Below, in pieces: positions 20,498 through 28,603 of a stretch of DNA of 43,082 nucleotides. Every line of letters begins with the position of its first letter. Position 1 is the stretch's first letter. The notes beneath the pieces are model-generated. The model searched no databases. It saw only the letters and a program-made list of their open reading frames with translations, and was not told the origin of the DNA. Both the position numbers and the translations under genes were made by a program. Source of the stretch: Steroidobacteraceae bacterium (GTDB lineage Bacteria > Pseudomonadota > Gammaproteobacteria > Steroidobacterales > Steroidobacteraceae); contig JANWKR010000012.1 in NCBI GenBank assembly GCA_025451275.1, positions 1 through 43,082 of the forward strand, written 5' to 3'.

Positions 20498-21751
20498 ATG
20501 TTCCGCAACACCATGAAGATCGAGGGTTTCGATCCGGCGCTGGCCGAGGCCATGGCCGGCGAGCGGCGGCGCCAGGAAGACCACGTCGAGCTGATAGCGT
20601 CCGAGAACTACGCCAGCCCACGGGTGCTCGAGGCGCAGGGCTCGGTGCTCACCAACAAGTACGCGGAAGGCTATCCGGGCAAGCGCTACTACGGCGGCTG
20701 CGAGTACGTCGACATCGTCGAGCAGTTGGCCATCGACCGCGCCAAGCAGCTGTTTGGTGCCGACTTCGCCAACGTGCAGCCCCACTCGGGCTCGCAGGCC
20801 AACGCGGCGGCGTATCTGGCGCTGGTCCAGCCCGGCGACCCGATCCTCGGCATGAGTCTGGACCACGGCGGCCACCTGACCCACGGCGCCAAGGTCAACT
20901 TCTCCGGCAAGCTCTTCCGCGCCGCCCAGTACGGCATCCGGCCGGAGAACGGCGAGATCGACTACGAGCAGGTGCAGCGGCTGGCCGAGGAGCACCGGCC
21001 GAAGATGATCATCGCGGGCTTCTCCGCCTACTCGCGCGTCATCGACTGGGCGCGCTTCGCCGTGATCGCCAAGAGCGTCGGTGCCTACTTCGTGGTCGAC
21101 ATGGCGCACGTGGCGGGCCTGGTGGCGGCGGGGCTGTACCCGAACCCGGTGCCGCACGCCGACGTGGTCACCACCACCACGCACAAGACGCTGCGCGGCC
21201 CGCGCGGCGGCCTGATCCTCGCGCGCGCCAACGACGTGATCACCAAGAAACTGAACTCGCTGGTCTTTCCGGGCACGCAGGGTGGTCCGCTGATGCACGT
21301 CATCGCGGCCAAGGCGGTGGCGCTGCTCGAGGCACTGCAGCCGGAGTTCAAGGACTATCAGCGCCAGGTGCTGGCGAACGCGCGCGCCATGGCGGCGCGC
21401 TTCATCAAGCACGGCTACCCGATCGTGTCCGGCGGCACCGACAACCACCTGTTCCTCATGAGCCTCGCGGACCGCAACATCACCGGTAAGGATGCGGACG
21501 CGGCGCTCGGCCGGGCCAACATCACCGTCAACAAGAACGCGGTGCCGAACGACCCGCGCCCGCCCATGGTCACGAGCGGGCTGCGCATCGGTAGCCCCGC
21601 GTCCACCACCCGCGGCTTCCGCGAGGCCGAGGTCGAGCAGGTGGTCGACCTCATCGCACAGGTGCTGGATGCGGAGGGCGCCGCGGCGGCGGTCGAGCGC
21701 GTGCGCCCGCAGGTGGTCGAGCTGTGCGGGCGTTTCCCGGTATACCAGTGA
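20498..21751 (+). CDS. glyA: Serine hydroxymethyltransferase
   Basis: PLP enzyme interconverting serine + THF and glycine + 5,10-methylene-THF; main source of one-carbon units for purines and thymidylate. 417 residues, identical in length to E. coli GlyA, from the ATG at 20498 ([11 protein letters not shown]; a second Met at 20513 is possible). The Schiff-base lysine is K230 in [14 protein letters not shown]. Other family stretches: [41 protein letters not shown]. First gene of the glyA-nrdR-ribD-ribE run, 19 bases before nrdR. Confidence 0.98.
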   Translation: MFRNTMKIEGFDPALAEAMAGERRRQEDHVELIASENYASPRVLEAQGSVLTNKYAEGYPGKRYYGGCEYVDIVEQLAIDRAKQLFGADFANVQPHSGSQANAAAYLALVQPGDPILGMSLDHGGHLTHGAKVNFSGKLFRAAQYGIRPENGEIDYEQVQRLAEEHRPKMIIAGFSAYSRVIDWARFAVIAKSVGAYFVVDMAHVAGLVAAGLYPNPVPHADVVTTTTHKTLRGPRGGLILARANDVITKKLNSLVFPGTQGGPLMHVIAAKAVALLEALQPEFKDYQRQVLANARAMAARFIKHGYPIVSGGTDNHLFLMSLADRNITGKDADAALGRANITVNKNAVPNDPRPPMVTSGLRIGSPASTTRGFREAEVEQVVDLIAQVLDAEGAAAAVERVRPQVVELCGRFPVYQ

Positions 21752-21770
21752 CCGGAGGCTGACGCGCCGC

Positions 21771-22358
21771 ATGTACTGTCCGTTCTGCGGCCACGAAGAG
21801 ACCAAGGTGAACGACTCACGCCTGGCAGGCGAGGGGCGGCAGATACGCCGCCGCCGCGAATGCCTGAAGTGCGGCGAGCGCTTCACCACCTTCGAGACCG
21901 CCGAGCTGGTCATGCCACTGGTGATCAAGGGCGACCGTGGGCGCGAGGCCTTCGACGAAGACAAGCTGCGCGGCGGCATGCTGAAGGCGCTCGAGAAGCG
22001 GCCGGTGGCGCGCGAGCAGATCGACGAGGCTCTGAGCCGTATCGTGCACAAGGTGCGCAGTCTCGGTGACCGCGAGGTATCCGCCCGCGCTATCGGCGAA
22101 CTGGTCATGGAGGAGCTGCGCCACCTCGACGAGGTGGCGTACGTGCGCTTCGCCTCGGTCTACCGTCAGTTCGAGGATGTGGAGGCCTTTCACGAGGAAA
22201 TCCAGCGCCTGCGCAGTGCCCGGGCGCGTCCCGAGGCGGCGCCACGCGGCCGCAAGCGCGCGGGCGGTCGGGACGCCAGCCGCGAGCAGCTGCCGCTGCT
22301 GCCGGAGGCCGGTTCAACCCCGGCGGAAGGCGATCCGGGCGGCGGCGGCAGGAAATGA
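21771..22358 (+). CDS. nrdR: Transcriptional repressor NrdR
   Basis: ATP/dATP-sensing repressor of ribonucleotide reductase operons. 195 residues against about 150-170 usual. Zinc ribbon C3-x-x-C6 and C31-x-x-C34 ([18 protein letters not shown]), then the ATP-cone at about 49-139 ([20 protein letters not shown]). After residue about 155 there is a Pro/Arg/Gly-rich tail of about 40 residues with no recognisable domain. Located between glyA and ribD, the usual gammaproteobacterial place. No NrdR-box pair was noticed within the window. Confidence 0.95.
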   Translation: MYCPFCGHEETKVNDSRLAGEGRQIRRRRECLKCGERFTTFETAELVMPLVIKGDRGREAFDEDKLRGGMLKALEKRPVAREQIDEALSRIVHKVRSLGDREVSARAIGELVMEELRHLDEVAYVRFASVYRQFEDVEAFHEEIQRLRSARARPEAAPRGRKRAGGRDASREQLPLLPEAGSTPAEGDPGGGGRK

Positions 22359-22425
22359 CCCGCCATCTGGGAAGCGCAGCGCCGCGGGTGGAATAATCAC
22401 CCCTCCCGGGAGTCTCGTGGCAACG

Positions 22426-23541
22426 ATGTTCTCCGACTTTGACCGCTTCGCGATGCAGCGTGCCCTGACCCTGGGGGCACGCGGTCTGGAGACTGCCGAC
22501 CCCAATCCGCGCGTCGGCTGCGTGATCGCGCAGCGCGGCCGCGTGATCGCGGAAGGCTGGCACGAGCGCGCCGGCGAAGCGCACGCCGAGGTCGCGGCGC
22601 TGCGCGCCGCTGGCGAGCAGGCCGCGGGCGCCGCGGTGTACGTGACGCTCGAGCCGTGCAGCCATCACGGTCGCACGCCGCCGTGCGTGGACGCCTTGCG
22701 CGAGGCGCGCGTGGCGCGGGTGGTGTACGCCGCCGACGATCCCAATCCGCTCGTCAACGGGCAGGGCGCGCAGGCACTGCGCGCGGCCGGCATCACCGTG
22801 GAGGCCGGATTGCTCGAGGCCGAGGCGCGCGAACTCAACGTCGGCTTCTTCAAGCGCATGCAGCTGGGGACACCGTTCGTGCGCCTGAAGCTCGCCATGA
22901 GCCTCGATGGGCGCACCGCACTCGCCAACGGCGTCAGTCAGTGGATCAGCGGCGAGGCGGCACGCGCCGACGTGCAGCGCTGGCGGGCACGCAGCTCGGC
23001 GATCCTGACCGGAATCGGCACCATACTCGCCGACGATCCGCTGCTCAGCGTGCGCGCGGCGCCGCAAGGCGAGGGCCGCGAGCCGCGCCAGCCGCTGCGC
23101 GTGGTGCTCGATACGCGCCTGCGCACGCCCGCCAAGGCGCAGCTCTTTGCCGGCGGCGGCGAGGTGCTGATTCTCACCGCCCCGGCGAGCCCGGACGATG
23201 TCCGGGCCGCAACCCTGAGCGCGCGCGGCGCACGCGTCGAGGCGCTGCCGGCATCCGGCGCGCGCCTCGATCTGGCTGCGGTACTGGCGCGGCTGGGCGA
23301 GCTCGAGGCCAACGAGGTGCTGGTGGAGGCCGGCGCGACGCTCGCCGGCGAGTTCATCGCGCTGGGCCTGGTGGACGAGCTGCTCCTCTACATGGCGCCC
23401 CGGCTCCTCGGTCCCGACGCGCGCGCGCTGGTGCAGCTGCCGCGTCTCACTGAACTGGAACAGGCGCCGCAGTTCACTCTTTTCGAGATGCAGCAGCTTG
23501 GTGCCGATGCGCGCCTGCGGCTGCGTCCGCAGGCGCCCTAG
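22426..23541 (+). CDS. ribD: Bifunctional riboflavin deaminase/reductase
   Basis: Second and third steps of riboflavin synthesis: deaminates the pyrimidine from GTP opening, then reduces the ribosyl chain with NADPH. 371 residues (E. coli 367). Deaminase domain with H53-A-E55, C78 in EPCSHHGRTPPC and C87. Reductase domain from about 150 (FVRLKLAMSLDGRTA, SQWISG, VEAGATLAGEF, LLLYMAPRLLG). ATG at 22426 chosen; a GTG three codons earlier (22417) sits 4 bases after GGGAG (22408-22412) and is an alternative. 67 bases after nrdR and 1 base before ribE. Confidence 0.96.
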   Translation: MFSDFDRFAMQRALTLGARGLETADPNPRVGCVIAQRGRVIAEGWHERAGEAHAEVAALRAAGEQAAGAAVYVTLEPCSHHGRTPPCVDALREARVARVVYAADDPNPLVNGQGAQALRAAGITVEAGLLEAEARELNVGFFKRMQLGTPFVRLKLAMSLDGRTALANGVSQWISGEAARADVQRWRARSSAILTGIGTILADDPLLSVRAAPQGEGREPRQPLRVVLDTRLRTPAKAQLFAGGGEVLILTAPASPDDVRAATLSARGARVEALPASGARLDLAAVLARLGELEANEVLVEAGATLAGEFIALGLVDELLLYMAPRLLGPDARALVQLPRLTELEQAPQFTLFEMQQLGADARLRLRPQAP

Positions 23542-23542
23542 C

Positions 23543-24142
23543 ATGTTCACCGGCATCGTCCTGGACATCGGTCGCGTCGCAGCGTGCGAGAGCCGCGGCG
23601 GCGACCTGCGCCTGACCATCAGCTGCACGCACCTGGACCCGGCGGCACTGCATGTCGGCGACAGCATCTGTGTGCAGGGCTGCTGCCTGACTGCCACCGA
23701 GATCGTTGGACCCAGCTTCGTGGCGGACGTATCGCGCGAGACGCTCGCGCTCACGACCCTCGGGGAGCTGCGCCCTGGTGCGGTGGTGAATCTCGAGCCG
23801 GCTCTCAGGGCCGGCGACGCTCTCGGCGGTCACCTGGTCTCCGGCCACGTCGACGGGGTGGGCGAGGTGCTGGCGCGCAGCGAGGATGCGCGCTCGCGCC
23901 GCCTCACGCTCGGCTTGCCCGCGGCGCTCGCGCGCTTCGTCGCGCCCAAGGGCTCGATCGCGGTGGACGGCGTGAGCCTGACCGTCAATGAAGTCGGTGC
24001 CTCGAGCTTCGGCGTCAACATAATCCCGCACACCCAGACCGCGACTACGCTCGGGGCGCTGGCGAGCGGGGCGCGCGTCAACCTCGAGGTTGACCTGGTG
24101 GCGCGCTACCTGGCACGGCTCCTGGCCGTGCCGGAACGCTGA
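23543..24142 (+). CDS. ribE: Riboflavin synthase, alpha subunit
   Basis: Dismutates two 6,7-dimethyl-8-ribityllumazine molecules into riboflavin and the pyrimidine precursor; trimeric cytosolic enzyme. 199 residues (E. coli RibC/RibE 213). Two lumazine-binding repeats: MFTGIVLDIG at the start with VGDSICVQGCCLT, and LGGHLVSGHVDGVG with GSIAVDGVSLTVN. The start ATG is one base after the ribD stop. The riboflavin run is broken immediately downstream by unrelated envelope genes before ribB. Confidence 0.95.
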   Translation: MFTGIVLDIGRVAACESRGGDLRLTISCTHLDPAALHVGDSICVQGCCLTATEIVGPSFVADVSRETLALTTLGELRPGAVVNLEPALRAGDALGGHLVSGHVDGVGEVLARSEDARSRRLTLGLPAALARFVAPKGSIAVDGVSLTVNEVGASSFGVNIIPHTQTATTLGALASGARVNLEVDLVARYLARLLAVPER

Positions 24143-24179
24143 AAATCGGGACTTGCGGACAGTAACTTAGGTTGTTCTA

Positions 24180-24189
24180 CCCATATGGG
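24180..24189. promoter_or_regulatory. Palindrome CCCATATGGG upstream of the DUF2946 gene
   Basis: Perfect 10-bp palindrome within TACCCATATGGGG, 30 bases before the DUF2946 start. It is in the short gap (24143-24219) where the redox cassette's promoter must lie. The TACCC...GGGG form recalls operators of CsoR/RcnR-type metal sensors; that is only a resemblance. No clear -35/-10 pair was fixed; TAGACT at 24207-24212 is a weak -10 candidate. Confidence 0.35.
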
Positions 24190-24219
24190 GCACCTGGAGC
24201 CGCGACTAGACTGCAGCCA

Positions 24220-24627
24220 ATGACGGCATCCCTCCACCTGCGGACCCGACGACGCCTCGCGCTGCTGGTGGCGTGCGCACTCCTGGTGCGCGGCCTGATC
24301 CCGGAAGGGTTCATGCCGGTCTCCGGTGCGGGCGGTCTGAGCGTTGAGCTGTGCCCGGCCGGCGGAGTCATGCCTCCGGCCATGGCGACGCATGATGCTC
24401 ACCGCGCCCAGGCCGGTCATGCCGGCCACCGCGGGCCCCATCCGGGTGCTCCGCACCCGAGCTGTGTCTTTAGCAGCGGGGCGAGCGTCGCCTTTTCTGC
24501 CGCGCTTTCTGTACCGATTCCCGCCGCACCGATCATTGCCCGTTTCAGCGCGCCTGCCGGTGCGCGTCACCACGTCCCCGCCATCCTGCGCGCGCAATCT
24601 TCCCGAGGGCCGCCCTCCCTGGCCTGA
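24220..24627 (+). CDS. DUF2946-like small membrane-anchored His-rich protein
   Basis: 135 residues from the ATG at 24220. Basic start (RTRRR) and a hydrophobic segment (about 12-30) ending LLVRGLIPEGFMPV, the hallmark of DUF2946. An exported-side loop follows, carrying C45, a His-rich stretch (H58, H61, H67, H70, H74, H79) and C82, then a second hydrophobic patch (about 87-105). DUF2946 genes are often found beside copper or TonB-receptor genes (general knowledge); the Cys/His content suits metal binding, but function is unproven. First gene of a four-gene cassette inserted between ribE and ribB. Confidence 0.7.
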   Translation: MTASLHLRTRRRLALLVACALLVRGLIPEGFMPVSGAGGLSVELCPAGGVMPPAMATHDAHRAQAGHAGHRGPHPGAPHPSCVFSSGASVAFSAALSVPIPAAPIIARFSAPAGARHHVPAILRAQSSRGPPSLA

Positions 24628-24639
24628 ATCCGTGAGCTC

Positions 24640-24662
24640 GGCGGCGCAGCCGCTGCGCCGCC
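24640..24662 (+). terminator. Strong GC hairpin after the DUF2946 gene
   Basis: GGCGGCGCAG (24640-24649), loop CCG, CTGCGCCGCC (24653-24662): perfect 10-bp stem, 12 bases after the stop codon. No U-tract. It could end or attenuate transcription, or stabilise the 3' end, before the outer-membrane gene. Confidence 0.5.
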
Positions 24663-24743
24663 TGCGATCTGTTCGCGTCCGCCCGTCCCCCGGTGCGTTG
24701 CCCGTGTTGGCCGCCGGCGAGCGCCAGTCGAGGGAACAATAAA

Positions 24744-25763
24744 ATGATTGTTGGTTTTTTGCGGGCTCAGGGCGCCTCACCGGGACGCCTTGGGTGCGCA
24801 TCAGTCGTGGTCTCAGCCCTTCTGGCCACCTTGGCTACCGGGCAAGCGGTGGCCTGCGCCACCTGCGGCTGCACGCTCAGCGCCGATGCCGCCATGGGCT
24901 ACTCGGCGTTGCCGGGCTGGCGCCTGAGCCTCGAGTACGACTACCTCAACCAGGACGAGCTGCGCAGCGGCACGCATTCGGTTGCGGGCGTTCCCGACGG
25001 CAGCGAACTCGAGCACGACACGCTGAATCGCTATGTCACCGGGGCGTTGAGCTACACGCCCAACTCCGCCTGGAACGTCACGCTGCTGGTGCCTTACGTC
25101 ATCCGCGATCATTCGACCTACGGCGACTTCGACTCGACCCAGCCGCTGCCGCCGCTCAGTTATTCGCGCAGCTCGAGCATCGGCGACGTCAAGGTAGTCG
25201 GCAGCTATCAGGGCTGGCTGCCGACCCGCAACCTGGGCGTGCAGCTCGGCGTAAAGCTGGCCACCGGCCGCTACGGCACGGCGGTGGATTTCAATGCCGG
25301 TCCGAATGCGGGCACACCGCTCGATGCCAGCCTGCAGCCCGGCACCGGCAGCACCGACCTCATCGTGGGCGCCTACTACTACCGAGCGGTGAGCCAGAAC
25401 TTCGACGCGTTCTTCAACGCGCAGTTCCAGAGCGCGCTCCGCCATCACATGGACCAGCCAGGCAACGACTATCGACCGGGCAATTCCACCACCGTCAGTG
25501 CCGGGCTGCGCTATGAGGCCAGCCCGCGCTGGGTTCCTCAGGTGCAGCTGAACCTGCTGCACAAGTCCCCCGATCAGGGCGCACTCGCCGATGTGCAGAG
25601 CACCGCCGGCATCGTCGCCTACCTGAGCCCGGGCATCACCGTGCAGGCGGCGCGCGGCCTGCAGCTGTTTGGCTTCGTGCAGGTGCCGGTGTACAGCAAC
25701 CTCTACGGCATCCAGCTGTTTCCGCGCTTCACCGCGAGCGTAGGGGTCAGCTATGCCCTGTGA
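24744..25763 (+). CDS. Outer-membrane beta-barrel protein with N-terminal CxxCxC motif
   Basis: 339 residues from the ATG at 24744, preceded by GAGGGA at a good distance. Sec signal peptide (about 1-37, AVA before the cleavage site), so the mature protein would begin directly with C38-A-T-C41-G-C43. The rest alternates polar and hydrophobic residues in about 12 strand-like segments (SLEYDYLNQD, VTLLVPYVIRD, GVQLGVKLATG, FFNAQFQSAL, VSAGLRYE), typical of a transporter-like barrel. The last residues are SVGVSYAL, without the usual terminal aromatic. A cysteine motif at a barrel N-terminus suggests metal or redox handling, but no ligand is known to me. Overlaps the next gene by 11 bases. Confidence 0.75.
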   Translation: MIVGFLRAQGASPGRLGCASVVVSALLATLATGQAVACATCGCTLSADAAMGYSALPGWRLSLEYDYLNQDELRSGTHSVAGVPDGSELEHDTLNRYVTGALSYTPNSAWNVTLLVPYVIRDHSTYGDFDSTQPLPPLSYSRSSSIGDVKVVGSYQGWLPTRNLGVQLGVKLATGRYGTAVDFNAGPNAGTPLDASLQPGTGSTDLIVGAYYYRAVSQNFDAFFNAQFQSALRHHMDQPGNDYRPGNSTTVSAGLRYEASPRWVPQVQLNLLHKSPDQGALADVQSTAGIVAYLSPGITVQAARGLQLFGFVQVPVYSNLYGIQLFPRFTASVGVSYAL

Positions 25764-26307
25764 TCCCGCAGCGCAGATGGCAGCCACGCGCCGCACCTTC
25801 CTCGGGGGCCTCGCCGCGTGCATGGCCGGCGCTGCTCTGCGGCCGCCATCCGCCGCGGCGCGCGGCCTGCACACCGGCGAGGCGGCGCCCCCCGCCACGC
25901 TCGTCACGCTGGACGGCACGCACATCTCCACCGCCGAGCTGCGCGGCGAGGTCGTGATCCTCACTTTCTGGGCCACCTGGTGCACGCCGTGCCGCACCGA
26001 GCTGCCGCTGCTGTCGGACTACCTGGCCGAGCACGGCCGGGACGGGCTGCGCATCCTGGGGTTCAGCCTCGACACCGCGGAGCAGCTGCCCGAGGTGCAT
26101 CGCATCGCGCAGTCCCTGCGCTTCCCGGTCGGATTGCTGCGCGACTCTAGCGCGGCGGGCTACGGTCGCATCTGGCGTCTGCCGGTCAGTTTCACCATCG
26201 ACCGCACCGGGGTGCTGGTCGACGATGGCTGGAAGGACAAGCAGCCGTCGTGGACGCAGGAACGCCTGCAGCGGGTCGTGACGCCGCTGCTGGCACGGCC
26301 CGCCTGA
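25753..26307 (+). CDS. TlpA-like thioredoxin-fold protein with Tat signal
   Basis: 184 residues. The N-terminus has TRRTFLGG followed by a hydrophobic stretch, a good twin-arginine motif, so export in folded form is predicted. The thioredoxin/AhpC-TSA-like domain (about 40-180) has the active site W-C-T-P-C in LTFWATWCTPCRTELP and a cis-Pro loop in RLPVSFTIDRTG. Likely a periplasmic thiol-disulfide oxidoreductase. It overlaps the preceding barrel gene by 11 bases and is followed 41 bases later by a second TlpA-like gene. Candidate partner: the CxxCxC motif of the barrel protein or the DUF2946 protein (inference from context). Confidence 0.85.
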   Translation: MPCDPAAQMAATRRTFLGGLAACMAGAALRPPSAAARGLHTGEAAPPATLVTLDGTHISTAELRGEVVILTFWATWCTPCRTELPLLSDYLAEHGRDGLRILGFSLDTAEQLPEVHRIAQSLRFPVGLLRDSSAAGYGRIWRLPVSFTIDRTGVLVDDGWKDKQPSWTQERLQRVVTPLLARPA

Positions 26308-26334
26308 AGGTGTTCCGCGGCAGCCACGGCCAAC

Positions 26335-26340
26335 TACAAT
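26335..26340 (+). promoter_or_regulatory. -10-like TACAAT just before the second TlpA gene
   Basis: TACAAT ends 8 bases before the ATG at 26349, so a transcript from it would have almost no leader. The -35 is weak (TTCCGC at 26313-26318). Read as possible only. Confidence 0.25.
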
Positions 26341-26348
26341 GGCCGGCC

Positions 26349-26891
26349 ATGCGCAGCCCATCCCTGCCACGACGGCGCCGCGCGCTCGCGCTGCACGGCG
26401 CAGCCGCGGCCATGCTGCTCACCGCCGCGCCCGGGACTGCCGCGGACGGGGCGAGCATCGGCCAGCCAGCCCCCGCACTGGTCGTGCCGCAGCTCGATGG
26501 CAAGACCTTCGACCTCGCCAGGGAGCGCGGCAAGGTGGTGATCGTCAACTTCTGGGCGACATGGTGCTCGCCGTGCCGTGCCGAGATGCCGCCGCTCGAC
26601 TCCTTTTATCAGCGCTACCGTGCGCGCGGCCTGGTGTTGATCGGCGTGAGCGTCGATGACGCCCAGGATCGCGCCGAAGTGGCGCGCGTCATGCAGCAAC
26701 ACAGTTATCCGGCGGCGCTGGCGGCGAGCGCCCAGGCCAACGGCTTCGGAGCGCCGCTCGCAGTCCCGATGACCTGGATCATCGATCGCACCGGCACCGT
26801 GCGCGCGCGGCTGCTGGCCGGCAACGCCGTTACCGAACAGACCCTGACGCAGGTGGTGGTGCCGCTGTTGCCACCGGCCGCGCCGAAATAG
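26349..26891 (+). CDS. TlpA/ResA-like periplasmic thiol-disulfide oxidoreductase
   Basis: 180 residues from the ATG at 26349. Basic N-terminus (RSPSLPRRRRALAL) and a hydrophobic signal segment ending in TAAPGTAADG; Sec-type, with no Tat consensus. Redoxin domain (about 38-175): PAPALVVPQLDGKTFDL, active site VNFWATWCSPCRAEMPPLD (W-C-S-P-C), SVDDAQ, and the cis-Pro segment VPMTWIIDRTG. Closely related in layout to the upstream Tat-exported paralogue and probably a product of duplication, with a different export route. Cytochrome c maturation or copper-site reduction are known roles of the family; which applies here is not visible. Confidence 0.87.
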   Translation: MRSPSLPRRRRALALHGAAAAMLLTAAPGTAADGASIGQPAPALVVPQLDGKTFDLARERGKVVIVNFWATWCSPCRAEMPPLDSFYQRYRARGLVLIGVSVDDAQDRAEVARVMQQHSYPAALAASAQANGFGAPLAVPMTWIIDRTGTVRARLLAGNAVTEQTLTQVVVPLLPPAAPK

Positions 26892-26932
26892 GGGCCAGCT
26901 CCCACGCGCGGCGGGCGCAGCGAGGCCTCGGG

Positions 26933-26938
26933 TATACT
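26933..26938 (+). promoter_or_regulatory. Putative -10 element for ribB-ribH-nusB-thiL
   Basis: TATACT (5/6), 28 bases before the ribB start. The 75-base gap between the TlpA gene and ribB is too short for an FMN riboswitch, and none was recognised. Confidence 0.4.
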
Positions 26939-26966
26939 GGCGTGCCCAACCAGCCGCACGCACGCC

Positions 26967-28136
26967 ATGTCCAAGATCGTTCCCATACCCGGCAAGGGCG
27001 CCGCTCCGGGGCCGGCTCCCGAGCTCAGTTCGGTCGCGGAGATCGTTGCCGAGCTGCGTGCCGGGCGCATGGTCGTGATCATGGACGATGAGGATCGCGA
27101 GAATGAGGGCGACCTCATCATGGCGGCCGAGCACGCCACGCCGGAGAGCGTGGCGTTCATGATCCGCCATACCAGCGGCATCATCTGCGTCCCCATGCCG
27201 GAAGAGCAGCTCAACCGCCTCGAGCTGCCGCAGATGGTGCCCGTCAACAGCGAGTCGCATCGCACGGCCTTCACGGTTTCGGTGGACCTGCGCGCCGGCA
27301 CTACCACCGGCGTGTCTTCCGCCGACCGCGCCGCCACCATCCGCGCGCTGGCCGAACCGGCCTCGGCAGCGGGCGACTTTGCCCGCCCCGGCCATATCTT
27401 TCCGCTGCGCTCGCGGCGCGGCGGCGTGCTGGTGCGCGCCGGCCACACCGAGGCGGCGGTCGACCTGTGCAAGCTCGCCGGGCTGAAGCCGGCCGGCGTG
27501 CTGTGCGAGGTGATGAACGACGACGGCAGCATGGCGCGCCGCCCGCAGCTGCAGGAGTTCGCGCGGCGTTACGGGCTCAAGGTGGGCACGATCGCCGACC
27601 TGATCCGCCATCGGCTGCGGACCGAGCGCTCGGTGCAGCGCATCTCCGAGCAGAGCGTGCAGACCGAGCTCGGCGAGTTCCGCCTGTACGCCTACCAGGA
27701 CGACGTGAGCCTCGAGGTGCACCTGGCGCTCGCGCACGGCCGGCTCGACGGACGGGAAGTGCCGCTGGTGCGCGTGCACCTCACCGACACGCTGCGCGAT
27801 CTGCTCGGCCTGCACGGCGTGGCGCGGGCCTGGACGCTGCGCGCGGCGATGCAGCGCATCGTCGACGCCGGCCACGGCGTGATCGTGGTGCTGCGCCACA
27901 AGGAATCGCCGCGCGAGCTGGCCGACGCGGTGCGCTACTTCGCCACTCCCGACCCGGCGCAGGCCGAGGGCGACAGCCACGGCGAGGGCGGGGTACTGCG
28001 CACCTTCGGCATCGGGGCGCAGATCCTCAAGGACCTCGGCGTGCGGCGCATGCGGGTGCTGTCGGCGCCCAAGCAGATGCACGGCATCTCCGCCTTCGGG
28101 CTCGAGATCGAGGGTTACGTCGGGGAAGAGGTGTGA
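26967..28136 (+). CDS. ribB: 3,4-dihydroxy-2-butanone-4-phosphate synthase with degenerate GTP cyclohydrolase II-like domain (RibBX type)
   Basis: The N-terminal domain (about 18-218) makes the four-carbon riboflavin precursor from ribulose 5-phosphate; its signature DDEDRENEGDLI lies at 40-51, with RHTSGIICVP and GHIFPLR. The C-terminal domain (about 225-389) aligns with GTP cyclohydrolase II (LVRVH, FGIGAQILKDLGV). However, the zinc-binding stretch (HSECLTGD...RCDCG in active enzymes) reads HLTDTLRDLLGLHG here, with all three cysteines lost. I therefore infer only RibB activity, with RibA encoded elsewhere; similar RibBX proteins are known in rhizobia. Overlaps ribH by 4 bases (GTGA). Confidence 0.93.
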   Translation: MSKIVPIPGKGAAPGPAPELSSVAEIVAELRAGRMVVIMDDEDRENEGDLIMAAEHATPESVAFMIRHTSGIICVPMPEEQLNRLELPQMVPVNSESHRTAFTVSVDLRAGTTTGVSSADRAATIRALAEPASAAGDFARPGHIFPLRSRRGGVLVRAGHTEAAVDLCKLAGLKPAGVLCEVMNDDGSMARRPQLQEFARRYGLKVGTIADLIRHRLRTERSVQRISEQSVQTELGEFRLYAYQDDVSLEVHLALAHGRLDGREVPLVRVHLTDTLRDLLGLHGVARAWTLRAAMQRIVDAGHGVIVVLRHKESPRELADAVRYFATPDPAQAEGDSHGEGGVLRTFGIGAQILKDLGVRRMRVLSAPKQMHGISAFGLEIEGYVGEEV

Positions 28137-28603
28137 GTGCGCCGCGACTCATCGAGGGCGAGCCCGCCGCCGCCGGCCGCCGCATCGTCATTGCGGCCGC
28201 GCGCTTCAATGACCTGATCGTCGCCAGCCTGATTGCGGGGGCGCAGCGTGCCTGGGCGGAGCGCGGCGGCGCCGCCGCCGAGCTCACCGTGGTGCGCGTG
28301 CCCGGCGCCTTCGAGCTGCCGCTCATCGCCAAGAGGCTCGCCGCCAGCGGACGCTATGACGCCGTGGTGGCGCTCGGCTGCGTGATCCGCGGCGACACGC
28401 CGCACTTCGAGTATGTGGCCGGCGAGGCGGCGCGCGGCCTGCAGCGCGCCAGTCTCGACACCGGTGTACCGATCGCCTTCGGCGTACTGACCGTCGAGAC
28501 GCTCGAGCAGGCGCTGGAGCGCGCCGGTACCGGTGCCGACAACAAGGGCGCCGAAGCGCTCGAATGCGCGCTCGAGATGGCGGCGCTCGTGGCGCGGCTG
28601 TGA
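28133..28603 (+). CDS. ribH: 6,7-dimethyl-8-ribityllumazine synthase
   Basis: Condenses the RibB product with the RibD pyrimidine to give lumazine, the substrate of RibE. 156 residues from a GTG that overlaps the ribB stop (GTGA) and is preceded by GGGGAAGAG. Family motifs: ARFNDLI, VPGAFELPL, GCVIRGDTPHFEYV with catalytic H91, PIAFGVLT, and NKGAEAL near the C-terminus. Its own stop overlaps the nusB GTG. Cytosolic, forms pentamers or icosahedra in the family. Confidence 0.96.
   Translation: MSAPRLIEGEPAAAGRRIVIAAARFNDLIVASLIAGAQRAWAERGGAAAELTVVRVPGAFELPLIAKRLAASGRYDAVVALGCVIRGDTPHFEYVAGEAARGLQRASLDTGVPIAFGVLTVETLEQALERAGTGADNKGAEALECALEMAALVARL

Noticed and set aside
26892-26966. FMN riboswitch upstream of ribB
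   Set aside because: The gap is only 75 bases and lacks the RFN-element conserved segments; the start of the ribD unit also has none.
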